A DNA stretch of 64,000 bases from contig JBKYIJ010000008.1 of NCBI GenBank assembly GCA_047030855.1, forward strand, positions 186,001 through 250,000, in the 5' to 3' direction. The first letter of the stretch is position 1, and each line of letters begins with the position of its first letter. The notes beneath the pieces are model-generated. The model ran no database searches. It was not told the origin of the DNA and was given only the letters and a program-made list of their open reading frames with translations. The stretch comes from QVMM01 sp047030855. GTDB lineage: Bacteria; Bacteroidota; Bacteroidia; Bacteroidales; Dysgonomonadaceae. Below, one piece after another: positions 30,747 to 40,490 of the stretch. Both the position numbers and the translations under genes were made by a program.

Positions 30747-33700
30747 TTACTTCTTAATAACTCTTTTTGTATAAATGCCATTAGAAGAATCTATTTTCAG
30801 TATATACACTCCTGACGATAATTTATCTACAGATATTTCTTTCACATTGTATCCTGTAAATACCTGTTTACCCATAAGGTCAGTCAACGTTACCTGCCCT
30901 TCATAATCGCCCGATATGTGAAGAACCGAACTTACAGGATTAGGATAAACATTGATTTCGTCAACTCTTTCCTGATCAGCAGAAAGTGGGTTTTCTCGCT
31001 CAAGTTCAACGTTTCCGACAACCACATCCGCTTCAGCCACATTTATTTTTTGAGTATAAGATATATATCCCGTTTTCTCTACAGTCAAGGTATATTCCGT
31101 ATTGAAAGTATAAACATCCACGACAAAAGATCCGTCAGCCTCACTTGTAGTTTCATACAAAAGATTGCCTGCAGTCAATTTTACTGTTGCTCCGCTAAGG
31201 ATATTGTCGACAGCCTTCTCGGATATAGTTCCTGAAACTTTAACACCCTGATATTTAGCTTTAAACATAGTAACAGGAAATTGTCCGTTACTCAAAGACT
31301 GAATACCGCTTCCACTGAAATATGAAGTTATATTTCCATTGGCATCAAGCCCTTTATTTGAATCATGCCTGTAAAATTTAACCCTGTCTACTTTTGTAGA
31401 ATTATCCGCATAGAATGAGTAACGTGGATAATCGCTAACACCGATCCTGTCAGATTCTATAACGACAATGAGGTTTCCTCCTGCATAACTAACAGGAGTT
31501 TGTAAATCAAACCAAATAGAAGCAGGAGCATTAGCATTTCCTTGTTTCAAAAATTCCACACTGCTGTTTTCATATACAAGAGACAATGAAGCCGGATCTA
31601 TTAATTCTGTTTTAAGCTCTGAAACCGTCGTATTAGCGATCCATATTCTAATTTTTGTGGATTTGGTTGCCTGAGTATTAAAGTAAGGATATCCGATGCT
31701 TGTAATATCGTCGCCTGCCGCTATACCAGACAATTCGTCAGGATAATACAATGTTTCGGAAACAGAATACCTCCAGTTATCATATAAAGGCACATTTGAG
31801 TTCTGATTCCAAAACCCGCTTTCGTTTGCTTTTGCCTCTCCGACATGAATTTCTTTCAGATTTTCAGCGTCAATTTTTATATTAACAATAGAATTTGAGG
31901 TATTATTACTTAAGTTCTCATCGTTTGATAAGTCAACCACGGCATATACAGAATAAGTACCTTCAAAATTAGGAGTCCAAGGTATTTGAATATCTGTCTG
32001 TGCCTGTGGTGCAATAACAACACCTTTAATAGTCGTTAAGATATTAGTACCGTCTGTCAGGCTGACAGTATAATCAGTTTCTTCGTTATTGCCATAATTA
32101 ACCAAAGACAAGGTATATACCATTTCTTTATTCGCTTTTCCTTTTACCGGTCCTGCCAGTTTTTTAGCATAAAGGTCATGTCCGGGATATATTACCTGAG
32201 GTCCTCTGATAACATCCATCAGAATATCTCCTTTAGCCTCGAAACCGATGAAATATTCACCTGTTTCCAAAATAGGTATTGAATAGTAAGTATATTTATT
32301 ATCATTATTCAACTCACCCGATTCCTGTGTAAGTTTTTTCAGACTTACCCAATTAACCATATCAGAAGATATTTTCACATCAATATATACATCTGTACTT
32401 GTACTCCAGCTTCTGGCGTAGAATGTAACTTTATCTCCATCGGTGACATTAAGTTTTGGCGTTACAAGCATACCGGAAGTCGTATTATTATATCGGATAC
32501 TTGCTGTACCTTCATATTTTATTGACGTAATATTTCTTTCCCAATTATTTCCGATTACCGTCCACATCGGGGAAGGGAATTCATCCTGATTGAAATCTTC
32601 ATAAAGATCGCCCGGTTTGTAAAGTTCTCCTTTTACAGGGACAGTCGTCACACCGTCTTTTCCGTCATGCGTAAACGTAATAACATCCTGATAAACACCC
32701 GGTACGGTAGGATCGAATGAAACGGTAATCTCAGCTTCGACCTGCGGATCAATAGGAACATCGGCGAAACCCGAAAGATCGGAGAAAGGTGCGTTTACTG
32801 ATATTGAAGAAAGCGTCAGGGTTGCAATACCCGTATTCTTGATTTTATAATCAATTGTTTTTGCACCGGTTGTTTTCAGAAGTCCGAAATCTATACTTGC
32901 AGGCGTTACTTCCAATACTCCGATATAAGGCACAACCGAAATATTCTTCACAGATGATTTATTATTAGTTAAATCTTCATCTCCTGTAATAGAAACCTCT
33001 GCGTATATCGAAGCAACGTCCGGTTGGGGATTCCATTCCAGATTAATAGTTTTTTCTTCGAGCGGCTGAATTGCAGGCACAGTTGTTTGCGTAACAAGAA
33101 TATCACCGTTAGCTGCATTTTTTAAATAAACCGTATAAGCAGACTCTGCATTTTTACCCCAGTTCTTGACAGTAACAGGTATCTGAACATTCGTATTTTG
33201 CTTCCATTCGGTCGGAACAGTCCATGACGTTAAAAACATATCCGTTTCGGGATAAGTTACCTGATCGGCTTGGACCAAGTCTATAATTATGTTGTTGCCA
33301 GCGAATCCGATATATGCTCCTGACGGAACATTTGCAACCGCTTGCTGATATGTAGCCGATAACGTAACGGCAGGAGTAATATCCGTCCAGTTTACCAAAT
33401 CAGCAGATGATAAGATTTTGAATTCACCGCCTGATGCCGATTGTTTTACATAAACAGAAACATTTCCCGATACTTTAGGTGTAATCAGTGTATCCGCTTC
33501 TGTTCCCAATGTTGCTGACGAAGCACCATGATAAGGAGATGACGATTTAGTCCATTTTCCGGTTCTCGTTCTCCAATAATCGGGAACGAATTTATTTTCA
33601 AAACTTTCGAATAAAGAGCCTGCGGCAAAAGTTTTTCCTTGCAATGTTAAAGCCGCACTTCCCGCACCGTCATGTGTAATAGTAACATTCTGATTAAAGT

Positions 33701-34577
33701 CTCCGCCAACAGTCGGTGTATATGCAATGTCAACCTTCTTCGATTGCATGGAAGGAATAACCAACGGCAAAGATGTAGATACACTGAATGGAGCTGCAAT
33801 TCCGCTAACTCCTGTTATCGTCAAATCAGACAACCCGTAGTTGAATACATCAACACTTTTCGTCGCTGTTTTATTTATCTCCGAATAATCAAAGTCTATA
33901 ACCGTTTGATTAACTGATATTTCTCCGGTAGAAGCTAATGTCGAATAGGTAAAACGCACAGATGGAACTTTTGTACTAATTCCGCTTGACCTTGCACTTG
34001 TCGGATTATCTGTATTTATAAGACTATTGTCATCTCCACTGTATACAACCCTATTAGATAAAACATCTTTGCCATAAAAACCTGAAGAATACCAGTTCGC
34101 CTGTTTTGTTTTCACAACTACAGCAATAACGATGTTGCTATTTCCATCATATATGAACGGTTTATTCAAAATAAGATTTACCCAGTTTGCCCCACTATTG
34201 GGAGCAGCCATTATACCATCATAGTATAAATTCATATCTGACAACGGAATATAATCGGATGCAGAGGCAAATACATTTTTTGTTGTTTTAGCAATATATA
34301 GTTGTATTTGTCCACTAAAAGGAGCTTTACCGCTGTATCCCTGAATGTAATAGGCGATCTCAGATATTTTTGAATTAGCTACTCCTGTTAATTCCGATTG
34401 TAAATAGATTGTTTGAGTATAACTATGGTAGTATTTTATATACACCGGAGCTTCCGAAACATCAGTCCCTGTCGCAACTTCCAATACAGACTGTGCTTTT
34501 GAAAATGACAGAAACGCCCCTCCTAAAAGGATCGTCACGAACACCTTCATTTTAAAAAGTAAAGATTTGTTTTTCAT
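30747..34577 (-). CDS. Large T9SS-exported adhesin-like protein (choice-of-anchor D / CARDB / CarboxypepD_reg)
   Basis: I place the start at ATG 34577 (MKNKSLLFKMKVFVTILL); the open frame extends to 34616, but that part lies within the terminator hairpin of the upstream gene. The mature protein has about 1,250 residues. A fibronectin/Por-secretion-type N-terminal domain (about 25-210) is followed by ASPM/choice-of-anchor D repeats (ISVNQTVIDFDYSEINKTATKSV, TPASIDFGLLKTTGAKTIDY), choice-of-anchor J-like domains (SLFESFENKFVPDYW; DLYEDFNQDEFPSPMW), CARDB-like modules (VTVKNWGKNAESAYTVYLKN), a carboxypeptidase-regulatory-like domain (SGTISEKAVDNILSGATVKL) and a T9SS type A sorting domain (INVYPNPVSSVLHISGDYEG ... 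VIKK). Surface adhesin is the likely role. Confidence 0.9.
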   Translation of the reverse strand: MKNKSLLFKMKVFVTILLGGAFLSFSKAQSVLEVATGTDVSEAPVYIKYYHSYTQTIYLQSELTGVANSKISEIAYYIQGYSGKAPFSGQIQLYIAKTTKNVFASASDYIPLSDMNLYYDGIMAAPNSGANWVNLILNKPFIYDGNSNIVIAVVVKTKQANWYSSGFYGKDVLSNRVVYSGDDNSLINTDNPTSARSSGISTKVPSVRFTYSTLASTGEISVNQTVIDFDYSEINKTATKSVDVFNYGLSDLTITGVSGIAAPFSVSTSLPLVIPSMQSKKVDIAYTPTVGGDFNQNVTITHDGAGSAALTLQGKTFAAGSLFESFENKFVPDYWRTRTGKWTKSSSPYHGASSATLGTEADTLITPKVSGNVSVYVKQSASGGEFKILSSADLVNWTDITPAVTLSATYQQAVANVPSGAYIGFAGNNIIIDLVQADQVTYPETDMFLTSWTVPTEWKQNTNVQIPVTVKNWGKNAESAYTVYLKNAANGDILVTQTTVPAIQPLEEKTINLEWNPQPDVASIYAEVSITGDEDLTNNKSSVKNISVVPYIGVLEVTPASIDFGLLKTTGAKTIDYKIKNTGIATLTLSSISVNAPFSDLSGFADVPIDPQVEAEITVSFDPTVPGVYQDVITFTHDGKDGVTTVPVKGELYKPGDLYEDFNQDEFPSPMWTVIGNNWERNITSIKYEGTASIRYNNTTSGMLVTPKLNVTDGDKVTFYARSWSTSTDVYIDVKISSDMVNWVSLKKLTQESGELNNDNKYTYYSIPILETGEYFIGFEAKGDILMDVIRGPQVIYPGHDLYAKKLAGPVKGKANKEMVYTLSLVNYGNNEETDYTVSLTDGTNILTTIKGVVIAPQAQTDIQIPWTPNFEGTYSVYAVVDLSNDENLSNNTSNSIVNIKIDAENLKEIHVGEAKANESGFWNQNSNVPLYDNWRYSVSETLYYPDELSGIAAGDDITSIGYPYFNTQATKSTKIRIWIANTTVSELKTELIDPASLSLVYENSSVEFLKQGNANAPASIWFDLQTPVSYAGGNLIVVIESDRIGVSDYPRYSFYADNSTKVDRVKFYRHDSNKGLDANGNITSYFSGSGIQSLSNGQFPVTMFKAKYQGVKVSGTISEKAVDNILSGATVKLTAGNLLYETTSEADGSFVVDVYTFNTEYTLTVEKTGYISYTQKINVAEADVVVGNVELERENPLSADQERVDEINVYPNPVSSVLHISGDYEGQVTLTDLMGKQVFTGYNVKEISVDKLSSGVYILKIDSSNGIYTKRVIKK

Positions 34578-34597
34578 ACGCTTTATTTTTAAAATAA

Positions 34598-34643
34598 AAA
34601 AGCTGCAACTATCCATACTTAAATGTGAACAGTTGCAGCTTTT
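34598..34643 (-). terminator. Rho-independent terminator between the two largest adhesin genes
   Basis: A perfect 13-bp stem (AAAAGCTGCAACT / AGTTGCAGCTTTT) with a 20-nt loop is followed on the minus strand by TTTTT. It lies immediately after the stop of the 34649 gene and before the true start of the 30747 gene. Confidence 0.85.
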
Positions 34644-34648
34644 AATTA

Positions 34649-37600
34649 TTATTTTTTGATAACCTTGGTAGTATAGATATTGTTGTCAGAATAAACTTTC
34701 AACAAATATATTCCGGAAGGTAGATTCGCTACATTTATTTCAGTAGTATTTTCTCCGGCAAATACCTCTTTTCCAGCGATGTCAGTCAAAGAAACTTTTC
34801 CTACCTGTTCAGCGTCAATATAGAGAACAGACGTTACTGGGTTAGGATATACTTTTATAGCATTATCGGCATCTGTATTTGAAATACTTGATCCGGGAAG
34901 CACCTTAATATCCACTTCCTGCGGTGTTGTGAACTCTCCGTCATTAGCTTCGATACGAATATAGAAATCTCCGGACTGAGTAGGAACACCTGTTAAAATT
35001 CCGCCATTTGCTCTTGGAGTATAAGTAAGCCATGAAGGCAAACCTTTAACTACTATTGTGAGGGCATCGTTATCGGGATCGGTAACCGTGAAATCATACG
35101 TATAAGTTTGTCCTACCTCAATACTTGCAGCAGGAGGCGTTGTAAGAAAGTCAGGTGCACGATTGCCGGGAGCCGTAAATTTGAAGTTTTCCAGATAAAG
35201 GTCATCGATGAACAATGCCAATCCGCCTTTTACGTTATGACGAATAGCAACGTATATATCCTGATCTTTGTATTGGCTTAAATCAATAGTACATTCCATA
35301 AATTCACGGTCATCCGCATATGCAGGTATTTCAACATTCGTAAATGCAGGAACCTCCGTAAAACTGGCAGGGCTGTCTGTCGTTGTGCTTACAAGAACCG
35401 TTAATTTGCTGGCTGTCCAAATGTCATCCGCCGCATAAGATTTTGCATAGAAACGCAACTTAGCATTATCCATGGGTGTCACTTTCTTAGTGATAAGCCA
35501 GTCTATCACTTCTTTGGTAGGCGATGTTGAAGTTTCATCAGCACCGAAAGCTGCTAAAACCTGATTTCCTGAACGTGGATAAACATTGCGCCAATCGGCT
35601 TCTTTCCAGTTAATCACCTTGTAAGCCATTGCTGATCCTTTACCGGGGAAGAATAAGCCCGAGAAATTAACTGTCGCAAACCCGTCCTGATCGACAGTTT
35701 TAAAATCGGCAATCTGCGTAGTAAATGCTGTCAGATCATCAAAAGTATAGCAATATGTATATTGTCCCATAGCCGATCCTTCGACAGGGAATTTTACTAT
35801 TTGCCCGTCAACAAATTCGATACGTAACGTATCTTCGATAACTGCCTGTTCGCGTACGGCATTGAAGTTTATACCGAATTTAATTTCTTTATTGGCTTGG
35901 ATAACGGTATTGGCATTTACACCTGTCGCTGTAAAGAAATCCGTATCGAATTTAGCGGATTTAACTTCCAGATCATATTCTCCTTCATTAGCCAATGTGA
36001 ATATTTCGCCCGAATACTTGCTTTGTTTGTAGTTAAGAATGCTGGCGTTCCAACTTGTTTTTCTTTCGACAACTCCGGCTACCCATTCTGTATAACTGAT
36101 AACAGGAACTCCTACATTGCTTACAAGTGATATTTCGATATTATCCAGCGCACCAGCACTCGATTTAACAGCATTGTAACAATTATATCTCCATCTTACC
36201 GTAATACGTTCGCCTTTGTAGTCGCTTAACAAAACTTTCTGTTTTACCCATTTTCTTTCACCGGATTCCTGAGAACATATCGCTAATGTTTTCCAGTCAG
36301 ATCCGGCTTTACTTACTTCGAAATAAACGGAATCGCCATTTAAAACTTCATTATCATTAGCAGATTTAGTTAAGTTTACAGGAGAAGAATTTCCCCATAC
36401 AAAAGATATCTGCAAGTCTTTGTCGGATGGCACTACTATTTCGGGAGATTGCAGTATTGCATAGCCTCCATTTTGATGTGCGAATACAGTGATGCTATAC
36501 TTTCCGTCATAAGGTCTGATATCCGATGTACTCCAACCTCTGCTGCCAACCTGTTCTGTCAGCCAGCCTACAGGAGGGAAAGTTCCGTCTTCGAATCCGT
36601 TGAAATACGGGAATGTAGAGATAGACATATCTTCCATAGTCGTGAAACTCCATGTTTGAACTCCATCGGCATCGCCCTGCGCATTAAAAGGTACGACTTT
36701 CCAGTAGTAAGTAGTATTATATTCCAATCCGTTCAGAACATAAGAGATTGCATCTTTTGATAATGTTTCTCCGTTTACAACCGAAGTAGGATTGTTTTGA
36801 TCTTTTCCTACAAATAATTTATATCCGTCAACATGAAGCGTACTTCTCCATGAAAGTTTCAGATTATTTACGAATTGATCCACACTTCCGCTTGCAGGCA
36901 CAGGATTTGTTACTGGTACGGGTTTCAGGTTCGATCCGTATAAAGGAGGCAATACAACGTTATCGACATAAATCGAACTGCATATAGTTTCATAACTCAA
37001 TGCACCGTCAATTTTATATACGAATCTTATATAACAATTATCGGATGCTCCTATCAGACCTGTTTTAACTGTCAATCTGGTATAAGGAAGATCCGAATAA
37101 TCGGTACAAGTCCATATCTTAGTCCATGTAGCGCCACCGTTTCGGGAAAATTCAACGTAAAAATCATTTTCAGGAGATTCTGTTACTTCCTCGCCTAAAA
37201 CGACTGCATAGTCAAATGTAATATCATGGTTTCCACCGGGCAAAGTAAGACGGGGCGAAGTTAAAGTCGCTAAATTAGAAAAACTAGCACTTACGGCATA
37301 ATCTCCCGAACGGGAAGCCGTACTTCTGACCCACTCAGTATTTGTCCATCCTGTCGGAGGAAATTCCGTTCCTTCGAAACTCTCTAATGTATATCCCGTA
37401 GGCAAGCCTTTTTTAGTACCGCTTAAGGCAATAACGACATCTCCGCCGTTTGTTTTAATAGTCATAGTTGCAGATGCTGCACCCGTAATGGTTGGAGTGA
37501 AATACACATTAAAGAAATATGTTTGTTGCATAGTCAGAGAAACATTTTCCGGCTTAAGATCCGTAGAAAAATCCGTTCCACTCAAACCTTCAATGCTTAA

Positions 37601-38329
37601 AACTTTCAATTGACCAATACCTTGATTTGTTATAAATAAAGGTTGGGCAGATTTTTCCTTAACACCGATATAGGCATTTTCAAATCTATAAGAAGTAGAA
37701 CCTCCTGCAATTGGATTTTCGATAGCAGTATAAGGAATAATGCTTATATCATCGAGTTTAACCATATTTCCCAAATCAGGAATCATAAGGTTATATATAA
37801 ACGCAATTTTTACGGTTTTGCCTTTATAATCTTTAAGGCTCACGGTCGATGTATTTTTCGACCAGTTTTTCCAAGGATAAACAACCCCGCTTTTTTCAAG
37901 GGATTCCTTGTCGGATGCCGCCCACACCTGAGTCCAGGTAGAGCCGTTATCTTCACTTACGGAAACCCTGAAGTTATATGAGCTTTTTTCTAATACACCT
38001 ATTGATTGTGCCTGCCAAAGAAATTTTACGCCGTAGTCTTTATCACCGGGCAGTGATATGGCGGGCGTAATGACATATTCTTCCTTAATCGGGTCATAAT
38101 CTCCGACAGCCGACGATTTTTTCTCATCAATGTACAGATTATAAGTTCCCGTAAGGGGAGCATAATCCGAAACTCTCCAATGCCCTCCGGCCGTAGGTTC
38201 TTGGATTGTAGTCCACCCTGTCGGGAGTGCTCCAAGTTCAAAATCTTCCACCAACAACTCATCCTGAGCCTTTACGGACAAGAGAGATATCAAGAAAGAC
38301 ATCACAAAAAGTAGATTTCTTTTGTTCAT
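34649..38329 (-). CDS. Large T9SS-exported cleaved-adhesin / choice-of-anchor protein
   Basis: The protein has 1,226 residues, with a signal peptide ending SVKAQ. At least three cleaved-adhesin/choice-of-anchor J jelly rolls are visible (LLVEDFELGALPTGWTTIQ near 25; LESFEGTEFPPTGWTNTEW near 315; FPYFNGFEDGTFPPVGWLTE near 575), a choice-of-anchor D segment (about 205-310), an FN3-like domain (LKLSWRSTLHVDGYKLFVG, YYWKVVPFNAQG near 490-560) and a further choice-of-anchor domain near 890-1050. A cadherin-like/putative-Ig domain (AASIEVGQTYTYDFTVTDPD, about 1060-1145) precedes the T9SS type A sorting domain (IKVYPNPVTSVLYIDAEQVG ... VIKK). It is first in the four-gene adhesin array, so any array promoter should lie upstream of 38329. 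Confidence 0.9.
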   Translation of the reverse strand: MNKRNLLFVMSFLISLLSVKAQDELLVEDFELGALPTGWTTIQEPTAGGHWRVSDYAPLTGTYNLYIDEKKSSAVGDYDPIKEEYVITPAISLPGDKDYGVKFLWQAQSIGVLEKSSYNFRVSVSEDNGSTWTQVWAASDKESLEKSGVVYPWKNWSKNTSTVSLKDYKGKTVKIAFIYNLMIPDLGNMVKLDDISIIPYTAIENPIAGGSTSYRFENAYIGVKEKSAQPLFITNQGIGQLKVLSIEGLSGTDFSTDLKPENVSLTMQQTYFFNVYFTPTITGAASATMTIKTNGGDVVIALSGTKKGLPTGYTLESFEGTEFPPTGWTNTEWVRSTASRSGDYAVSASFSNLATLTSPRLTLPGGNHDITFDYAVVLGEEVTESPENDFYVEFSRNGGATWTKIWTCTDYSDLPYTRLTVKTGLIGASDNCYIRFVYKIDGALSYETICSSIYVDNVVLPPLYGSNLKPVPVTNPVPASGSVDQFVNNLKLSWRSTLHVDGYKLFVGKDQNNPTSVVNGETLSKDAISYVLNGLEYNTTYYWKVVPFNAQGDADGVQTWSFTTMEDMSISTFPYFNGFEDGTFPPVGWLTEQVGSRGWSTSDIRPYDGKYSITVFAHQNGGYAILQSPEIVVPSDKDLQISFVWGNSSPVNLTKSANDNEVLNGDSVYFEVSKAGSDWKTLAICSQESGERKWVKQKVLLSDYKGERITVRWRYNCYNAVKSSAGALDNIEISLVSNVGVPVISYTEWVAGVVERKTSWNASILNYKQSKYSGEIFTLANEGEYDLEVKSAKFDTDFFTATGVNANTVIQANKEIKFGINFNAVREQAVIEDTLRIEFVDGQIVKFPVEGSAMGQYTYCYTFDDLTAFTTQIADFKTVDQDGFATVNFSGLFFPGKGSAMAYKVINWKEADWRNVYPRSGNQVLAAFGADETSTSPTKEVIDWLITKKVTPMDNAKLRFYAKSYAADDIWTASKLTVLVSTTTDSPASFTEVPAFTNVEIPAYADDREFMECTIDLSQYKDQDIYVAIRHNVKGGLALFIDDLYLENFKFTAPGNRAPDFLTTPPAASIEVGQTYTYDFTVTDPDNDALTIVVKGLPSWLTYTPRANGGILTGVPTQSGDFYIRIEANDGEFTTPQEVDIKVLPGSSISNTDADNAIKVYPNPVTSVLYIDAEQVGKVSLTDIAGKEVFAGENTTEINVANLPSGIYLLKVYSDNNIYTTKVIKK

Positions 38330-38733
38330 AATAGTTGCGTTTTATTCAAAAAATTATTTCAATCATTATATCTTCTAATCAATCATATTTCCGGAAAATT
38401 TTTCCGCGAAAGTGAAATAAGTCAGATACTCTAAACTATCAAGGTAAATATTGCCTAAGTCATAAAGTAAAATAGTTCTGCAAAAGGGATCGTTACATAA
38501 ATTAAAACATTTTACCAATTTTCATCAAAATAGACTAAACTATCTTACATCCATCCATCATGGCAAAGATAAATAAATATCAATAAAAAAATGATAATTT
38601 TATTTCATTTTTTTAGTAAAAATGAAATAAAAAGCAACCCTAAAACAACAAATAATATCGGATTGTTTTGAATAATCAGACATTCCGTCCTTTGTAAAGG
38701 ATAATTATTCTACAATTACGGAAATGCTTTATA
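38330..38733. other. AT-rich intergenic region upstream of the adhesin array
   Basis: About 400 nt without a gene. On the minus strand TATCTTTG (38571 to 38564) fits the TAnnTTTG -7 box and could drive the adhesin array with a leader of about 230 nt; a matching -33 TTG is not obvious. I see no RNA gene or repeat here. Confidence 0.4.
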
Positions 38734-39102
38734 CTATTTTTTGAAAACCAAATAAACCGCCATGACAAGGAAAAGGAAAGCCAGAGCATGATTCCATTTG
38801 AAGGCTTCATTCTTAAATACCAACGTGCTGAAGATAACAAAAACAGTAAGCGTTATAACTTCCTGAATTATTTTAAGTTGCATCAACGAAAACGGACCTC
38901 CGTTTCCTTGGTATCCTATCCTGTTGGCAGGAACCTGAAAGCAATATTCGAAAAAGGCAATACCCCAGCTAAAGAGAATGACTCCGATCAAAGGTAATGA
39001 AGCGAACCACGAAAATTCTTTCATTTTCAAATGTCCGTACCAAGCAAAAGTCATAAAAATGTTGGAAGCAATAAGTAATAATACCGTATAAATTCCTGAC
39101 AT
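38734..39102 (-). CDS. DMT-type four-TM membrane protein (DUF486)
   Basis: This 122-residue protein has four hydrophobic segments (about 4-22, 33-52, 75-95, 101-119). The block GIAFFEYCFQVPANRIGYQG and the following LKIIQEVITLTVF identify the DUF486 branch of the drug/metabolite transporter superfamily, which resembles half of an EamA transporter and has no known substrate. Length is normal for the family. It stands alone between the adhesin array and a GNAT gene. Confidence 0.9.
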   Translation of the reverse strand: MSGIYTVLLLIASNIFMTFAWYGHLKMKEFSWFASLPLIGVILFSWGIAFFEYCFQVPANRIGYQGNGGPFSLMQLKIIQEVITLTVFVIFSTLVFKNEAFKWNHALAFLFLVMAVYLVFKK

Positions 39103-39151
39103 ATTGTTATCAAATAAATATTATAATATAATGTAAAATTAACTACTAAAA

Positions 39152-39613
39152 CTACAAATCCATTCTCATACGAATCATGTGCTCGCACTCTATTCCGTTC
39201 TCAAAAATCGGCTCGGAATAATGACGCTTAAAAAAATCAAAGTCGACCGAAACAATAGTAAAACCGCATTTTTGGTATAACGCAAGCTGTCCGATACCCG
39301 CATTGCCTGTACCGACTTCCAAAACTTTGTAATTAAGATTTTTAGCTGTATCAATGGCATGATTAACTAACATTTTTCCAAGTCCTTTGTTCTGGTAATC
39401 CTCATCTACGGCAAGATTTACAAGTTCTGCGGTAAAAGGGCGGGTAGGTAATAAGACATACACTCCGATAACAATATTACCGATTTCAGCGACGTAACAA
39501 AAACCTCTTTCAAGGTAATCGCCGACAGCTTCTTTTGAAGGATCTGCCAAGTACAGCAAATCATAAGGAATTTCGTCCTCTTCTTTAAGTTTTCTTATTT
39601 TAATATCTTTCAT
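39152..39613 (-). CDS. GNAT-family N-acetyltransferase
   Basis: The protein has 153 residues. The acetyl-CoA-binding motif A is clear: LVNLAVDEDYQNKGLGKMLVNHAIDTAK (split here as the strand LVNLAV and the loop QNKGLGK), followed by YKVLEVGTGNAGIGQLALYQKCGF, a typical motif B. The substrate cannot be inferred. Its start lies next to the end of the restored prmC frame (about 10 nt), so the two may be co-transcribed from the prmC side. Confidence 0.92.
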   Translation of the reverse strand: MKDIKIRKLKEEDEIPYDLLYLADPSKEAVGDYLERGFCYVAEIGNIVIGVYVLLPTRPFTAELVNLAVDEDYQNKGLGKMLVNHAIDTAKNLNYKVLEVGTGNAGIGQLALYQKCGFTIVSVDFDFFKRHYSEPIFENGIECEHMIRMRMDL

Positions 39614-39622
39614 AAAGTTCCA

Positions 39623-40464
39623 CTATAACAAAGCCTTAATAATCCTGTCCTTCTGCGACAAATCTTTATAAATGGCAACAGTCCTAAAAAAACTTTTCCC
39701 TAAGCATCTCTGACGTTTCTTTTCCTTTCGAAGCATTAATTTCAAAAAAACAAACTGCCCGACCCTTTCAATAATATTTTTGCCGCGTCGGCTATTCGTT
39801 CATAATATAGCAATGCGGAATTATCCGGCACAAATAAAGCCTGATGCGGTTCATAGTCCAATACGTTCTTGTCCATTGCCGATTTTTCGGATTCCAACAC
39901 ATAAGGCGGGTTGCTGACTATTATATCGAACTTCTTATCTTTAGGAAAATCACTTAATATATCAACTTGCCTGAAATCAACATCCGTATGATTATTCTTT
40001 GCATTAATTCGGGCGGCATTAAGAGCTTCTTCCGATATATCCCAAGCGGACACTTCACATTTGGGCAAATATTTCTTAAGCACAATTGCAATACATCCGC
40101 TTCCTGTGCCGATATCCAAAATTGAAATATCATTTTTGTTTTGATTTTCGCTGATGATTAACTCCACCAATTCCTCTGTTTCGGGGCGTGGAATCAATAC
40201 ATTGTGATCTACAAAAAACTTCATTCCGTAAAACTCGGTTTCACCTAATATATATTGGATCGGTTCGTATTGTTTCAATCGGGTGATAACCTCATTGATT
40301 TTATTCTCCTGCTTTGACGTTATTTTTATATTTTTGTCACTGATAATCATTGGAACGGATTTTCCGATAACATTTTCAACAATAATACCCGTAAAAGATG
40401 TTATCTCCGAAGAAGGATAGTAACCTTCCAATGATTTTCCGATATGTAATAATACATCTTGCAT
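39623..40464 (-). pseudogene. prmC: PrmC release-factor glutamine methyltransferase, frame broken at two A7/T7 runs
   Basis: PrmC methylates the Gln of the GGQ motif in release factors RF1/RF2 using S-adenosylmethionine. The conserved parts are IPRPETEELV (residues 91-100), the SAM loop DIGTGSGCIA (117-126) and the catalytic NPPY (185-188). The uninterrupted frame stops at 39742 after LLKGSGSLFF (240 residues), 40 short of the family. Removing one base from the 7-nt run at 39744-39750 restores LFFEINASKGKE, and removing one from the 7-nt run at 39686-39692 restores YKDLSQKDRIIKALL and a stop at 39623-39625, giving 279 residues, the usual length. Two lesions in a gene whose loss severely hampers E. 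coli suggests assembly error. Divergent from ribD with 26 nt between starts. Confidence 0.9.
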
Positions 40465-40490
40465 GACGCAAAAGTAGGAAAAACGAACGA

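Noticed and set aside
34577..34616. Longer start for the 30747-34577 adhesin gene
   Set aside because: The extra 13 codons lie inside the perfect terminator hairpin of the upstream gene and spoil the signal peptide.
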